A stretch of DNA of 64,000 nt from contig VAWI01000069.1 of assembly GCA_005884005.1 (NCBI GenBank), positions 19,363-83,362 on the forward strand, written 5' to 3'. The notes under the pieces are model-generated. The model saw only the letters and a list, made by a program, of their open reading frames with translations, made no database searches and was not told the origin of the DNA. The DNA is from Actinomycetota bacterium (GTDB taxonomy: Bacteria > Actinomycetota > Thermoleophilia > Gaiellales > Gaiellaceae). Position numbers and translations under genes: made by a program. This document shows, piece by piece, positions 30,084 through 37,090 of the stretch (the stretch's first letter is position 1; every line of letters starts with the position of its first letter).

Positions 30084-30531
30084 GGCCGTCGTTGCGAGAC
30101 AGCTCGGTCGTCCGCCTCGCGCCTTCCGGCGCGTAGCCGTCCGCTGTCCTTACGGCCGGCCGGCCGTGACAGAACAGTGGCCGCGCGACGCTGCCGGCGC
30201 GCCGTTCCCGACCACCTACTACCTGACGTGCCCGCACCTCGTCGCGGCGATCTCCCGACTGGAGGCAGGCGGCGGCGTCGAGCGCTGGACGCGCGCCGTC
30301 CAAGATGATCCCGCGCTGCGCGCAAGCCTCGAACGCGCGAACGAGGATCAGCATGAGCTGCGACCCGAGCTCCCTGGTGGGATCGCGGGGTCGACGCGCA
30401 CCGGCAGTCTGAAGTGCCTCCACGCGCACGCGGCATTCGCGCTTGCACGCCCGGGGTACGAGCTCGGCGAGCAGATCTTGGCCGAGCTGGACCGGCTCTG
30501 GCCCGATTCAGGCTGTTGCAGCGCGGATTAG
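30073..30531 (+). CDS. DUF501 family protein
   Basis: 152 residues matching the DUF501 family: VARQLGRPPRAFRRVAVRCP, PYGRPAVTEQWPRDAAGAPF, PTTYYLTCPHLVAAISRLEA, GSLKCLHAHAAFALARPGYELG. Conserved Cys/His residues (TCPH, KCLHAH, and CC near the end) suggest metal binding, not proven. Function unknown; conserved next to ftsB/divIC in actinobacteria. The ATG overlaps ftsB. Its TAG stop is the first three bases of repeat element B2, so the natural C-terminus may have been altered by that element. Confidence 0.88.
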   Translation: MEDEAVVARQLGRPPRAFRRVAVRCPYGRPAVTEQWPRDAAGAPFPTTYYLTCPHLVAAISRLEAGGGVERWTRAVQDDPALRASLERANEDQHELRPELPGGIAGSTRTGSLKCLHAHAAFALARPGYELGEQILAELDRLWPDSGCCSAD

Positions 30532-30695
30532 TGGCCTGACCGGCAACGTTCGCCGGCTCCCTGGCCCGCGATCACGCGGCGCCAGAATCCACGCTCGCCC
30601 TTGTCAAGGCTGCGAGCCTTGCCTGTGGGCGATCGCGGCCTCTGGCTTGGTGCTCGCGACCCAGGAAGCGGGCAACGTCACCGGCCAGACCACTA
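30529..30695 (-). repeat. Hairpin repeat element B, copy 2
   Basis: 167-base foldback, the partner of B1. Arms TAGTGGCCTGACCGGCAACGT / ACGTCACCGGCCAGACCACTA are 18 of 22 Watson-Crick over the outer stem. The four exceptions are C opposite A or A opposite C, that is G-U on the minus strand. Inner helices CCTGG/CCAGG, CGCGA/TCGCG, GCCAGA/TCTGGC and the apical CAAGGCT-GCG-AGCCTTG complete one long hairpin. Terminal TAG...CTA ends supply the stop of the upstream gene. Confidence 0.82.
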
Positions 30696-30711
30696 GGTTT
30701 CGGGCACGCGC

Positions 30712-31026
30712 ATGCCGATCGCCCTCGAACAGACTCGCCGCGAGTGGGAGCTCGGTCATCGCCGGCTCCAACGGGAGGTGCGGGAGACGCCATGGGGGGA
30801 GGCCTGGCTTTCCGAGCTCGAAGCGGTTACGGCCGAGCTTCGCCGCAGCGTCGGCCAGAGCTTCACGCTCGCCGAGCTTGCGGACGCCTACGCGTCGGCC
30901 GAGGTCTGGAGCCGGGAGGCAGTCGAAGAGACCGAACCGGCAAGCGGATGGCCGCGACGGCTCTCCACGGTCACGGACGCAGCCTTCCATCTCTACTCGC
31001 GCGGCGCGGTTGACTACGAGCCGTGA
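30712..31026 (+). CDS. Hypothetical protein
   Basis: 104 residues, no family recognised. Predicted mostly helical and soluble, with acidic and Arg-rich helices (LEQTRREWELGHRRLQREV, WLSELEAVTAELRRSV) and LADAYASAEVW. ATG lies 16 bases after repeat B2, and the TGA overlaps the GTG of the next gene, so the two are co-translated. The sequence shows no signal peptide or metal motif. Confidence 0.65.
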   Translation: MPIALEQTRREWELGHRRLQREVRETPWGEAWLSELEAVTAELRRSVGQSFTLAELADAYASAEVWSREAVEETEPASGWPRRLSTVTDAAFHLYSRGAVDYEP

Positions 31027-31247
31027 CCTCGCCTGCGATACCGCCCCGTAGCACCCGTAACAGCACCAACCGGCGCCGGCCTAAGGACCGTTCGTACCGG
31101 AGCAAGATCTTGCTCGGCCTCGCGCTCGTCGTCGCCTTCGCCGTCGGTGTCGCGCTGGGGCAGGCGCTCCACGACAATCCGCGTCCCGGCGGCGCGCAGA
31201 CATCCGTCAGGACGCTGCCGCCGCTAACGGCGACGCGGGCAGGTTAA
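31023..31247 (+). CDS. Small bitopic membrane protein
   Basis: 74 residues: basic Ser/Thr/Arg-rich N-terminus (about 28 residues), one membrane segment (ILLGLALVVAFAVGVALGQAL), and a short extracellular tail. Orientation by positive-inside rule puts the N-terminus in the cytoplasm. Coupled by GTGA overlap to the upstream gene. No family recognised. Confidence 0.6.
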   Translation: MTSPAIPPRSTRNSTNRRRPKDRSYRSKILLGLALVVAFAVGVALGQALHDNPRPGGAQTSVRTLPPLTATRAG

Positions 31248-31277
31248 GAAGCGGAAGCTTTGGGTAGCTTTTCAGGT

Positions 31278-31871
31278 ATGGCCCGCCGCGAGTTTCCCGG
31301 GAGACGTGCTCCCACGAGCGATCCGGACTGGCTGACGCTCGGCCAGGCGGCGAAGTACCTCGGTGTTGCCCAGAGTACGATTCGCAAGTGGTCCGACCAG
31401 GGGCGCGTCCCGGCGTTCTACACGCCCGGCGGGCACCGTCGTTATCGCCGCCCTGACCTCGACAACTTCCTCAGCCGCTCCGGCCCAGGCGGCACCGCGC
31501 AGCAGGGGCCGCTCGTCTTGATCGTCGACGACGACGAGCGTGTTCGCGAGTACGTTCGTGTGAATCTCGAGATGGAGGGTTACGCGGTGCGCGAGGCCGG
31601 CAGCGCGGACGAGGGGCTGGCGGTGCTCGAGGAAGTCTCGCCCGACTTGATCCTCCTCGACGTGATGATGCCCGAGGTCGACGGGTGGGAAATGCTCCGG
31701 CGAGTCCAGGAACGGCACGGAGTCGGCGCGATCCCGGTGGTGATGTTCAGCGGGAAGGTCGACGAGCAAAACGCCGCAGAGGCGACCGCCCGGGGTGCGC
31801 AGGGGTTCCTTGGCAAGCCTTTTGATCCGCAGCAGCTGATCGAGCACGCGAAGCAGCTGCTTCCCGCCTGA
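31278..31871 (+). CDS. BldC/MerR-type HTH fused to a response-regulator receiver domain
   Basis: 197 residues with an unusual order. An excisionase/BldC-like helix-turn-helix comes first (residues about 15-65: LTLGQAAKYLGVAQSTIRKW, TPGGHRRYRRPDLDNFL). A complete receiver domain follows (about 78-195: LVLIVDDDERVREYVRV, phospho-acceptor Asp in LILLDVMMPEVDGWEML, Ser/Thr in VVMFSGK, Lys in GFLGKPFDP). Most response regulators carry the receiver first. No kinase is adjacent. ATG at 31278 preferred over TTG 31260. The stop overlaps the PAP2 frame (CTGA). Confidence 0.88.
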   Translation: MARREFPGRRAPTSDPDWLTLGQAAKYLGVAQSTIRKWSDQGRVPAFYTPGGHRRYRRPDLDNFLSRSGPGGTAQQGPLVLIVDDDERVREYVRVNLEMEGYAVREAGSADEGLAVLEEVSPDLILLDVMMPEVDGWEMLRRVQERHGVGAIPVVMFSGKVDEQNAAEATARGAQGFLGKPFDPQQLIEHAKQLLPA

Positions 31872-32389
31872 GTTACGACCGGCAGCTCGAGCGCTGGACC
31901 GTCCACCACCGGGTCGGTTGGCTCAACCCGTTCTTCGAGGGGCTGTCGTGGATCGGCGGCCAGGGCTTGGTCTGGCTCGCGATCGCGCTCGTCCTCGCCC
32001 TCTGGTGGCGACGGCCATGGCTCTTCCTGCAGATCGCGCTCGCCGATTTCGCCGGGCAGATGGTCTCGTACGGGCTCAAGCAGGCGCTCGGCAGGGAGCG
32101 GCCGAGCGAGGTCTACACGACCCCTAAGCCCCTCGTGCGCGCTCCGACCGACGGCTCGTTCCCGTCCGGCCACGCAACGGTCAGCTTCGCCTGCGCGACG
32201 ATCCTGGCCTTCTACGCTCCGCGCGCGGCACCGGCCTTCTTCCTACTGGCGGCTGCGATCGCCTGGTCGCGCGTCTACGTCGGCGTCCACTACCCGCTCG
32301 ACGTGCTCGGCGGCGCTGTCCTCGGGGTCGCGATCGCCTTGGCCCTCAGGGTCCTGGTGCGACGCGAGGCGCGCCGGCCAGGAGCCTGA
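31868..32389 (+). CDS. PAP2-family membrane phosphatase
   Basis: Integral membrane lipid phosphatase, possibly acting on undecaprenyl pyrophosphate or phosphatidate. All three catalytic motifs are present: KQALGRERPS, FPSGHATVSF, and SRVYVGVHYPLDVLGG. About five membrane segments. The conserved N-terminal helix (SYDRQLERWTVHHRVGWLNP, then GLSWIGG) lies before the first canonical start (TTG 31967). No ATG, GTG or TTG precedes it in frame, so I place the start at CTG 31868, which overlaps the previous TGA as CTGA. The start is uncertain; the function is not. Confidence 0.85.
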   Translation: MSYDRQLERWTVHHRVGWLNPFFEGLSWIGGQGLVWLAIALVLALWWRRPWLFLQIALADFAGQMVSYGLKQALGRERPSEVYTTPKPLVRAPTDGSFPSGHATVSFACATILAFYAPRAAPAFFLLAAAIAWSRVYVGVHYPLDVLGGAVLGVAIALALRVLVRREARRPGA

Positions 32390-32392
32390 GAG

Positions 32393-32875
32393 CTATAGCT
32401 CCTCGCTGGCTGTCAGGAGCCCCGCGCCGATCACGGCGAGCGAGGCCAGCAGGCTGATCCAGATTCCAATCCCGCGTCCGCTAGCCGGAAGGAACTCGTC
32501 GGGGATCGAGATCAGGCGGATCAGGACGAAGATCGTCGAAAGCGAGCCGAGCGCGATCACGATCAGGCTCTCCGGGACCGCCGGCGGCAGCTCGATCCCG
32601 GCCTCGTGGAGCGACACCAGCGCAACGACTGCCAACCCGATGAAGAAGACAAGCTTGCCGAGCGTGCCGGTATGCCAGCCGATCACCCCGATCGTCGGAC
32701 CGACGGAGCCGGAACCGGCATACCAATCGGTGAAGGCCGAGACGCTGAGCACCAGGCCGGCGATCCAGGTGGCCCGCTCGCCGAGTGCGGTCATGCCGCC
32801 GCCCGGCATCGCCTGAGCGCCGCCGACAGGCCTGCGGCTCACGCCGCCGGGAGAGAGCGGTTCCTCTGTCGCCAT
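32393..32875 (-). CDS. Hypothetical four-segment membrane protein
   Basis: 160 residues from ATG 32875 (a longer frame to 32944 would overlap the divergent gene). A Gly/Pro-rich N-terminus of about 28 residues precedes four hydrophobic segments: ATWIAGLVLSVSAF, LVFFIGLAVVALVSL, SLIVIALGSLSTIFVLIRLI, IGIWISLLASLAVIGAGLL. The WYAG and GWHTGTLGK loops recall small DUF membrane proteins of actinobacteria, but I cannot name a family. Convergent with the PAP2 gene, three bases between stops. Confidence 0.65.
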   Translation of the reverse strand: MATEEPLSPGGVSRRPVGGAQAMPGGGMTALGERATWIAGLVLSVSAFTDWYAGSGSVGPTIGVIGWHTGTLGKLVFFIGLAVVALVSLHEAGIELPPAVPESLIVIALGSLSTIFVLIRLISIPDEFLPASGRGIGIWISLLASLAVIGAGLLTASEEL

Positions 32876-32934
32876 GGTGGAAGTATGTGCATCTTCGTGG
32901 TTAGATTCACACGTTGCCGATCTAGGGGGTCGGG

Positions 32935-33156
32935 ATGACCGCATCCCGGAAGAGTCCGACCGCAGCCGCCGACGGCGACGTAATCCCGCTTTCTGCCGCC
33001 GGCGATCATGTGAAAGGGGAGTTCCGCTGCGCTGAGTGCGGATATGCGATCACGGTCTGCCGGAAACTGCCTCCGTGCGCGATGTGCGGCTGCGAGTCGT
33101 GGCAGGCGGGCCTGTGGCGGCCGTTCAGACGGGCGCTGGAAACGTCCACGTTTTAG
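32935..33156 (+). CDS. Small zinc-ribbon protein
   Basis: 73 residues with two Cys pairs (CAECGYAITVCRKLPPCAMC) in a rubredoxin/zinc-ribbon arrangement, flanked by charged, probably disordered ends. The first ~18 residues are Ser/Ala-rich. Function unknown. Divergent from the preceding membrane gene (59 bases between starts). The TAG stop is the left end of repeat element A2. Confidence 0.72.
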   Translation: MTASRKSPTAAADGDVIPLSAAGDHVKGEFRCAECGYAITVCRKLPPCAMCGCESWQAGLWRPFRRALETSTF

Positions 33157-33327
33157 GAGGGCTTGGCGAAACGCAGTCTGTGCCGTCGGGCCGCGCTGCT
33201 CGCTACCGGCTCCGCCTTGGTATCGCAGTCGCGCCCGTAGCATTTAGCTACGAACACCTCCCTGCTTTCTTGCCTCGGAACGACCATCGCGCCCCGACGA
33301 CGAGCGGCGTTCCACCAAGCCCTCCTA
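33154..33327 (-). repeat. Hairpin repeat element A, copy 2
   Basis: 174-base foldback between two convergent genes. Arms GGAGGGCTTGG / CCAAGCCCTCC compared with GGCGGGCCTGG / CCAGGCCCGCC in copy 1: two positions changed on both sides together. The apical hairpin is CGTAGC-ATTTA-GCTACG here but GGCAATAG/CTATTGCC in copy 1. Terminal TAG...CTA provide stop codons for the zinc-ribbon gene on plus and the small membrane gene on minus. Plus-strand mismatches at arm positions 12 and 14 are G-U on minus. Confidence 0.8.
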
Positions 33328-33555
33328 GAGGCCAAACAGCCTCTGCACCTGGTGCCACATGGCGATGCTCAGGTAGATGCTGAGCACGAGCAGGGCCAGC
33401 ACGATCAGCCAGAAGCGAACGTTCGCCGCGCGCCGCTCGCGGGTACGCCGGAGGCGGGCCTCGCGTTTCGCCCGTTGGCGCCGGTATTCGCGACGGACGA
33501 CGCCCGGGTCATATACGGGCACGTCCGGCGGCATCTTCCGTGCGGGCTCCGCCAT
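33325..33555 (-). CDS. Small C-terminally anchored membrane protein
   Basis: 76 residues: a strongly basic N-terminal region (RREYRRQRAKREARLRRTRE) followed by one membrane segment near the C-terminus (FWLIVLALLVLSIYLSIAMW). It would be tail-anchored with a cytoplasmic basic domain that could bind nucleic acid or membrane. No family recognised. Its stop codon is the right end of repeat A2. Confidence 0.62.
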   Translation of the reverse strand: MAEPARKMPPDVPVYDPGVVRREYRRQRAKREARLRRTRERRAANVRFWLIVLALLVLSIYLSIAMWHQVQRLFGL

Positions 33556-33566
33556 CCGCGCAAGTT

Positions 33567-33595
33567 TAGTGGTCTGATCGGCGACGTTCGCCGGC
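33567..33595. repeat. Truncated end of hairpin element B
   Basis: TAGTGGTCTGATCGGCGACG and the following TTCGCCGGC match the left end of B1/B2, then similarity stops. It lies between the small membrane gene and the SpoIIE gene start, so it is a remnant or a minimal derivative. Confidence 0.6.
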
Positions 33596-33656
33596 GACCA
33601 CCAGTGACCGGCAGAACTCCGGCGCGCTCTGCCGCCATACTTTGCGGCGGGGGACG

Positions 33657-36326
33657 ATGAGCATCGAACCGGGCCGAACGACGGGGACAGCGCAGGACGC
33701 GACGGCGCTCAAGTCGCTGACGGCCGCGTTGCGGCGGCTGGCGGAGGGAAGCTCTCTGGAGGAGGCGCTGGGGGCGATCGCCGACGCTGCTGCTGCTGCC
33801 ACGGCGGCCGAAGTCGCAGTCGTGCGCGTGCTCGACGAGACGGGCCGTTCGCTCGAGGCTCGCGCGGTCTCGGCCTCGTCGACGTCCGTCGCCGCTGAGC
33901 TCCAGGGCTCGCGGATGGCGACTTCCGCCGACGGTGACGCCCTGCGCTCGACTGGGCACCGGCTCGGGCTCGGCGTTGCCCTCGGGCTGCCGATCGCCCT
34001 CCGGGATCGGGAGCTCGGCCGGCTTGAGCTTTTCAGACGCGCAGAGCCCTTCACGGCGGCGGAGGAAAGCCTCGGGCGGCTGGCGGCCGAGCACGCCGCA
34101 GTGGCGCTCGCGAGCTTGGGTGGAAACGGAAAGAGCGCCCCGCCCCTTCCCGCCCGCGACCTGCTACGTCTCGGCGGCGACGCGCTCGCGACCGGCCTTG
34201 ACGAGCAGCGCACGGCGGAGGAGATCGCGCGGCTGGCGGCGCAGGCAAGCGGCGCCGTGGGCGCCGTTGTCTGGCGGTTCGCCGACGACCTGCAGCCGTA
34301 CGTCGCCGGTTCTTTCGGCGCTGAGGGGCAGGACGGGCGCGACGTCGTCGAAGCAATCGCGGCGCGCGCGGCCTTTACCGTCACCTCAGGCTCGTGGGTC
34401 CTGCTGCTCGGACAGCCCCCGTCGGGCGCCCTCCAGCTCCGCTTCGAGCAGCCGCTCGTCCCCTCCGACGAGGTGCTCGACGCACTGACGACGTTCGCGG
34501 CGCGCGCGGCGCACGCTCTGCGCTCGAGCGAGCGGGCGCAGCGGCAGTCTGTGGAGCTGGAGCGCAGCCGCGCGCTCGTGGCCGTCGTCGGCCAGGCGAT
34601 CGCGCAGCTCTCCCTGGCCCACACGCTCGAGACCGCGATCGAGCGGATCGCGGAGCTGCTGGGCGCCGAGCGGCTCGCCGTCTATCTGCTCGAGCCAGAC
34701 GAAGGGCGTCTGCTCGAGGCCGCTGGCCGCGGACTCGCGGGGCCGCATACCCGTGTCGCCGAGCGTCTGATCGACCTCGCTCGCGGACCACGCGGACACG
34801 AGGCGATGCTGATCGACGACGCGAGGTCAGATTTCCGCCTGGCCTCAGTTCGCGAGCAGCTCACAGAAACCGGGATCGAGGCCGCCGTCGGGTTGCCCCT
34901 TCGCGTCCGCGAGGACTTGATCGGCCTGCTCGCCGTCTATCCGCCCAGCGGGCGCACCCTGACGCCGGACGAGCTCGCGCTGGTGACTGCGCTCGCCGCG
35001 CAGCTCGCTGTCGCCGTCCAGAACGCGCGCCTCCACGAGCAGGTGAAACGGCGCGAGGCCGAGCGACGCGAGGCGCTCGAGGCGGAGCAGCAGGCGTCCC
35101 GGACGCTGCGCTCCCTCTACGAGATCTCGCGGACATTTGCCCAGAGCCTCTCGTTGGAGACGACACTCGAGGCGCTCGTGCGGACGTTCGCAGAGCTGCT
35201 CGTGCTCGACGCAGTCGGGATCCGGATGCCCGACGAGCGCGGCGAGGCACTCGTCACGCAGGCCCTGCACGTTCGTGACGAGCGGATGACCGAGGCGGTC
35301 AAGACGATCCTCTTGCGGCCCCAGCCGTTGTCGCCGCGGCTTCGCAGCCTCTTCGCCGGTGGGCGACCGTTCATGCTCGATCCCGGAATCGCCCACGAGC
35401 TTGGGGGCGCGTATGGGCTGCTGGTCCCCTTCCTCGAGCGCGGCTCGACGACGGCGATCGTTCCGGTCTCGACGCCGGCGGAGGTGCTGGGCACTCTCAC
35501 GCTGCTCTCGCTCGATCCCGGCAGACCGCTCGGCCAAGCCGACCTCGAGCTGGCGCTCTCGGTGGCGGGCCAGGCGGCGCTCGCGCTCGAGAATGCACGG
35601 CTCTATCAGCAGCAGAAGCGCTTCTCGGACACGATGCAGAGGTCGCTGCTCCCCCGGGTGTATCCGAAGATCGAGGGCCTCGAGCTCGGCGATGTCTACG
35701 AATCCTCGGCGCGTCTAGATGTCGGCGGAGATGTCTACGACTTCCTCAGGCTCGATGACGGGCGGCTCGCGGTCACGCTCGGAGACGTAACGGGACACGG
35801 AATCGACGCAGCGGCAGACATGGCGATGGCGAAGTTCGTCTTTCGCTCGCTGGCGCGCGAGCACCCCGAGCCGGGCGACTTTCTCGCGGCCGCGAACGAG
35901 GTCGTCGTCGGCGAGGTCGCGCTGAGCAAGTTCATCACGATGCTCTACCTCACCGTCGATCCTGCAACCGGCGCAGTTGCCTGCGGCTGCGCGGGGCACC
36001 CCTGGCCGCGTCTCGTGACCCCGGCCGGCGACGTCACCGCCCTCGAGGCAGGTGGGCTCGCGCTCGGAGTCGACGCCGGACAGAGCTACAACGAGTTGCG
36101 TGAGCAGCTTCCCGTGGGAGGTGCGCTCGTCCTCTACACGGATGGTGTGATCGAGGCTCGGCGAAGCGGCGAGCCCTACGGCGACGAGCGGCTCGACGCC
36201 CTGATCGCAGCGCACGCCGGACTGCCTGCGGCAGAGCTGGCGCGGGCCCTAGTCGACGACTGCCGCGCTTTCACGGGCGGCGATCTCACGGACGACTGCG
36301 CAGTCGTAGTCATTCGCAGGACTTGA
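33657..36326 (+). CDS. Multi-GAF domain PP2C/SpoIIE-type serine phosphatase
   Basis: 889 residues; a partner-switching phosphatase of the RsbU/SpoIIE type that would dephosphorylate an anti-sigma-factor antagonist. I see four GAF-like regions (about 20-160, 170-300, 310-465, 490-650). A helical linker rich in Arg/Glu (QVKRREAERREALEAEQQAS) precedes the last of them. The catalytic domain has VGGDVYDFLRL, VTLGDVTGHGIDAAADMAMA, FITMLYLTVDP, GHPWPRLV, LVLYTDGVIEARR and DLTDDCAVVVIRR. No membrane segment, so sensing is cytoplasmic. ATG at 33657 has GCGGGGGA just upstream. The TGA overlaps the GDPD gene. No anti-sigma or antagonist gene is adjacent. Confidence 0.93.
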   Translation: MSIEPGRTTGTAQDATALKSLTAALRRLAEGSSLEEALGAIADAAAAATAAEVAVVRVLDETGRSLEARAVSASSTSVAAELQGSRMATSADGDALRSTGHRLGLGVALGLPIALRDRELGRLELFRRAEPFTAAEESLGRLAAEHAAVALASLGGNGKSAPPLPARDLLRLGGDALATGLDEQRTAEEIARLAAQASGAVGAVVWRFADDLQPYVAGSFGAEGQDGRDVVEAIAARAAFTVTSGSWVLLLGQPPSGALQLRFEQPLVPSDEVLDALTTFAARAAHALRSSERAQRQSVELERSRALVAVVGQAIAQLSLAHTLETAIERIAELLGAERLAVYLLEPDEGRLLEAAGRGLAGPHTRVAERLIDLARGPRGHEAMLIDDARSDFRLASVREQLTETGIEAAVGLPLRVREDLIGLLAVYPPSGRTLTPDELALVTALAAQLAVAVQNARLHEQVKRREAERREALEAEQQASRTLRSLYEISRTFAQSLSLETTLEALVRTFAELLVLDAVGIRMPDERGEALVTQALHVRDERMTEAVKTILLRPQPLSPRLRSLFAGGRPFMLDPGIAHELGGAYGLLVPFLERGSTTAIVPVSTPAEVLGTLTLLSLDPGRPLGQADLELALSVAGQAALALENARLYQQQKRFSDTMQRSLLPRVYPKIEGLELGDVYESSARLDVGGDVYDFLRLDDGRLAVTLGDVTGHGIDAAADMAMAKFVFRSLAREHPEPGDFLAAANEVVVGEVALSKFITMLYLTVDPATGAVACGCAGHPWPRLVTPAGDVTALEAGGLALGVDAGQSYNELREQLPVGGALVLYTDGVIEARRSGEPYGDERLDALIAAHAGLPAAELARALVDDCRAFTGGDLTDDCAVVVIRRT

Positions 36327-37090
36327 CGCACCTTCGACGCGGCGCCCGCGTGCTGCGAATCGGCCATCGTGGCGCCGCGGCCCTTGAGCGCGAGAACACG
36401 CTGGCGGCATTCCAGCGGGCGAACGAGGTCGGCGTGGACTTCGTCGAGTTCGACGTCCTCGACCTCGCGGACGGCACACTCGTGCTCGCCCATTCGGATG
36501 ATCTCCTAGAAGTCAGCCACGGCCTAGTCGCCGGCCGGGTCCGGCCGCTGCGGCTCGAGGAGCTTCGGGAGGTCGCCCCTGAGCTGCCGACCTTAGACGA
36601 GGCGCTCGAGTTTCTCTCCACGGTCGGAGTCGGGCTCCAGGCCGACGTCAAATCCCGTCGGCACGGGCGCGAGATTGCCGCCGCGTTACGTCGGCACGGC
36701 CTGGTCGAGCGTGCGGTGGCAAGCTCATTCTGGAGGACCGCGCTCCGCGACCTGCGGGCGGAGGAGCCACGACTGGCCCTCGGGATCACCTACCCGGAGG
36801 ATCGACGCAGACTTGCACGCCGGCGACTCCTGGCGCCGCTCGTCCCGCCAGCAGTCGGCCTGCTCGGACGAGCGCTGCCGCGTCGACTCCCTCGCTGGCT
36901 CGACTCGGCGGGCGCGACCGTCGCGATGCTTCACTACGCCGTCCTTTCGCAAGCGGCAGTCGCGCGATGTCATGAGAGGGGCGCCGCCGTTTGGGTCTGG
37001 ACCATCAACGAGCCCGAGCTGCTGGAGCAGGTCGTCGCGCTCGGCGCCGACGGCGTGATCAGCGACGATCCGCGGCTCTTCCTACAATGA
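36323..37090 (+). CDS. Glycerophosphodiester phosphodiesterase family protein
   Basis: Cleaves glycerophosphodiesters to glycerol 3-phosphate and alcohol, recycling phospholipid head groups. TIM-barrel of 255 residues: IGHRGAAALERENTLAAFQRA with the catalytic His and Glu, VEFDVLDLADGTLVLAHSDD, LQADVKSR, and the C-terminal VWVWTINEPELLEQVVALGADGVISDDP. TTG start in a TTGA overlap with the phosphatase gene; ends in ATGA overlap with the L,D-transpeptidase gene. No signal peptide, so probably cytoplasmic. Confidence 0.92.
   Translation: MTHLRRGARVLRIGHRGAAALERENTLAAFQRANEVGVDFVEFDVLDLADGTLVLAHSDDLLEVSHGLVAGRVRPLRLEELREVAPELPTLDEALEFLSTVGVGLQADVKSRRHGREIAAALRRHGLVERAVASSFWRTALRDLRAEEPRLALGITYPEDRRRLARRRLLAPLVPPAVGLLGRALPRRLPRWLDSAGATVAMLHYAVLSQAAVARCHERGAAVWVWTINEPELLEQVVALGADGVISDDPRLFLQ

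Noticed and set aside
32393..32944. Longer start for the 32.4-kb membrane protein
   Set aside because: The extension overlaps the divergent zinc-ribbon gene and lacks hydrophobic or conserved content.
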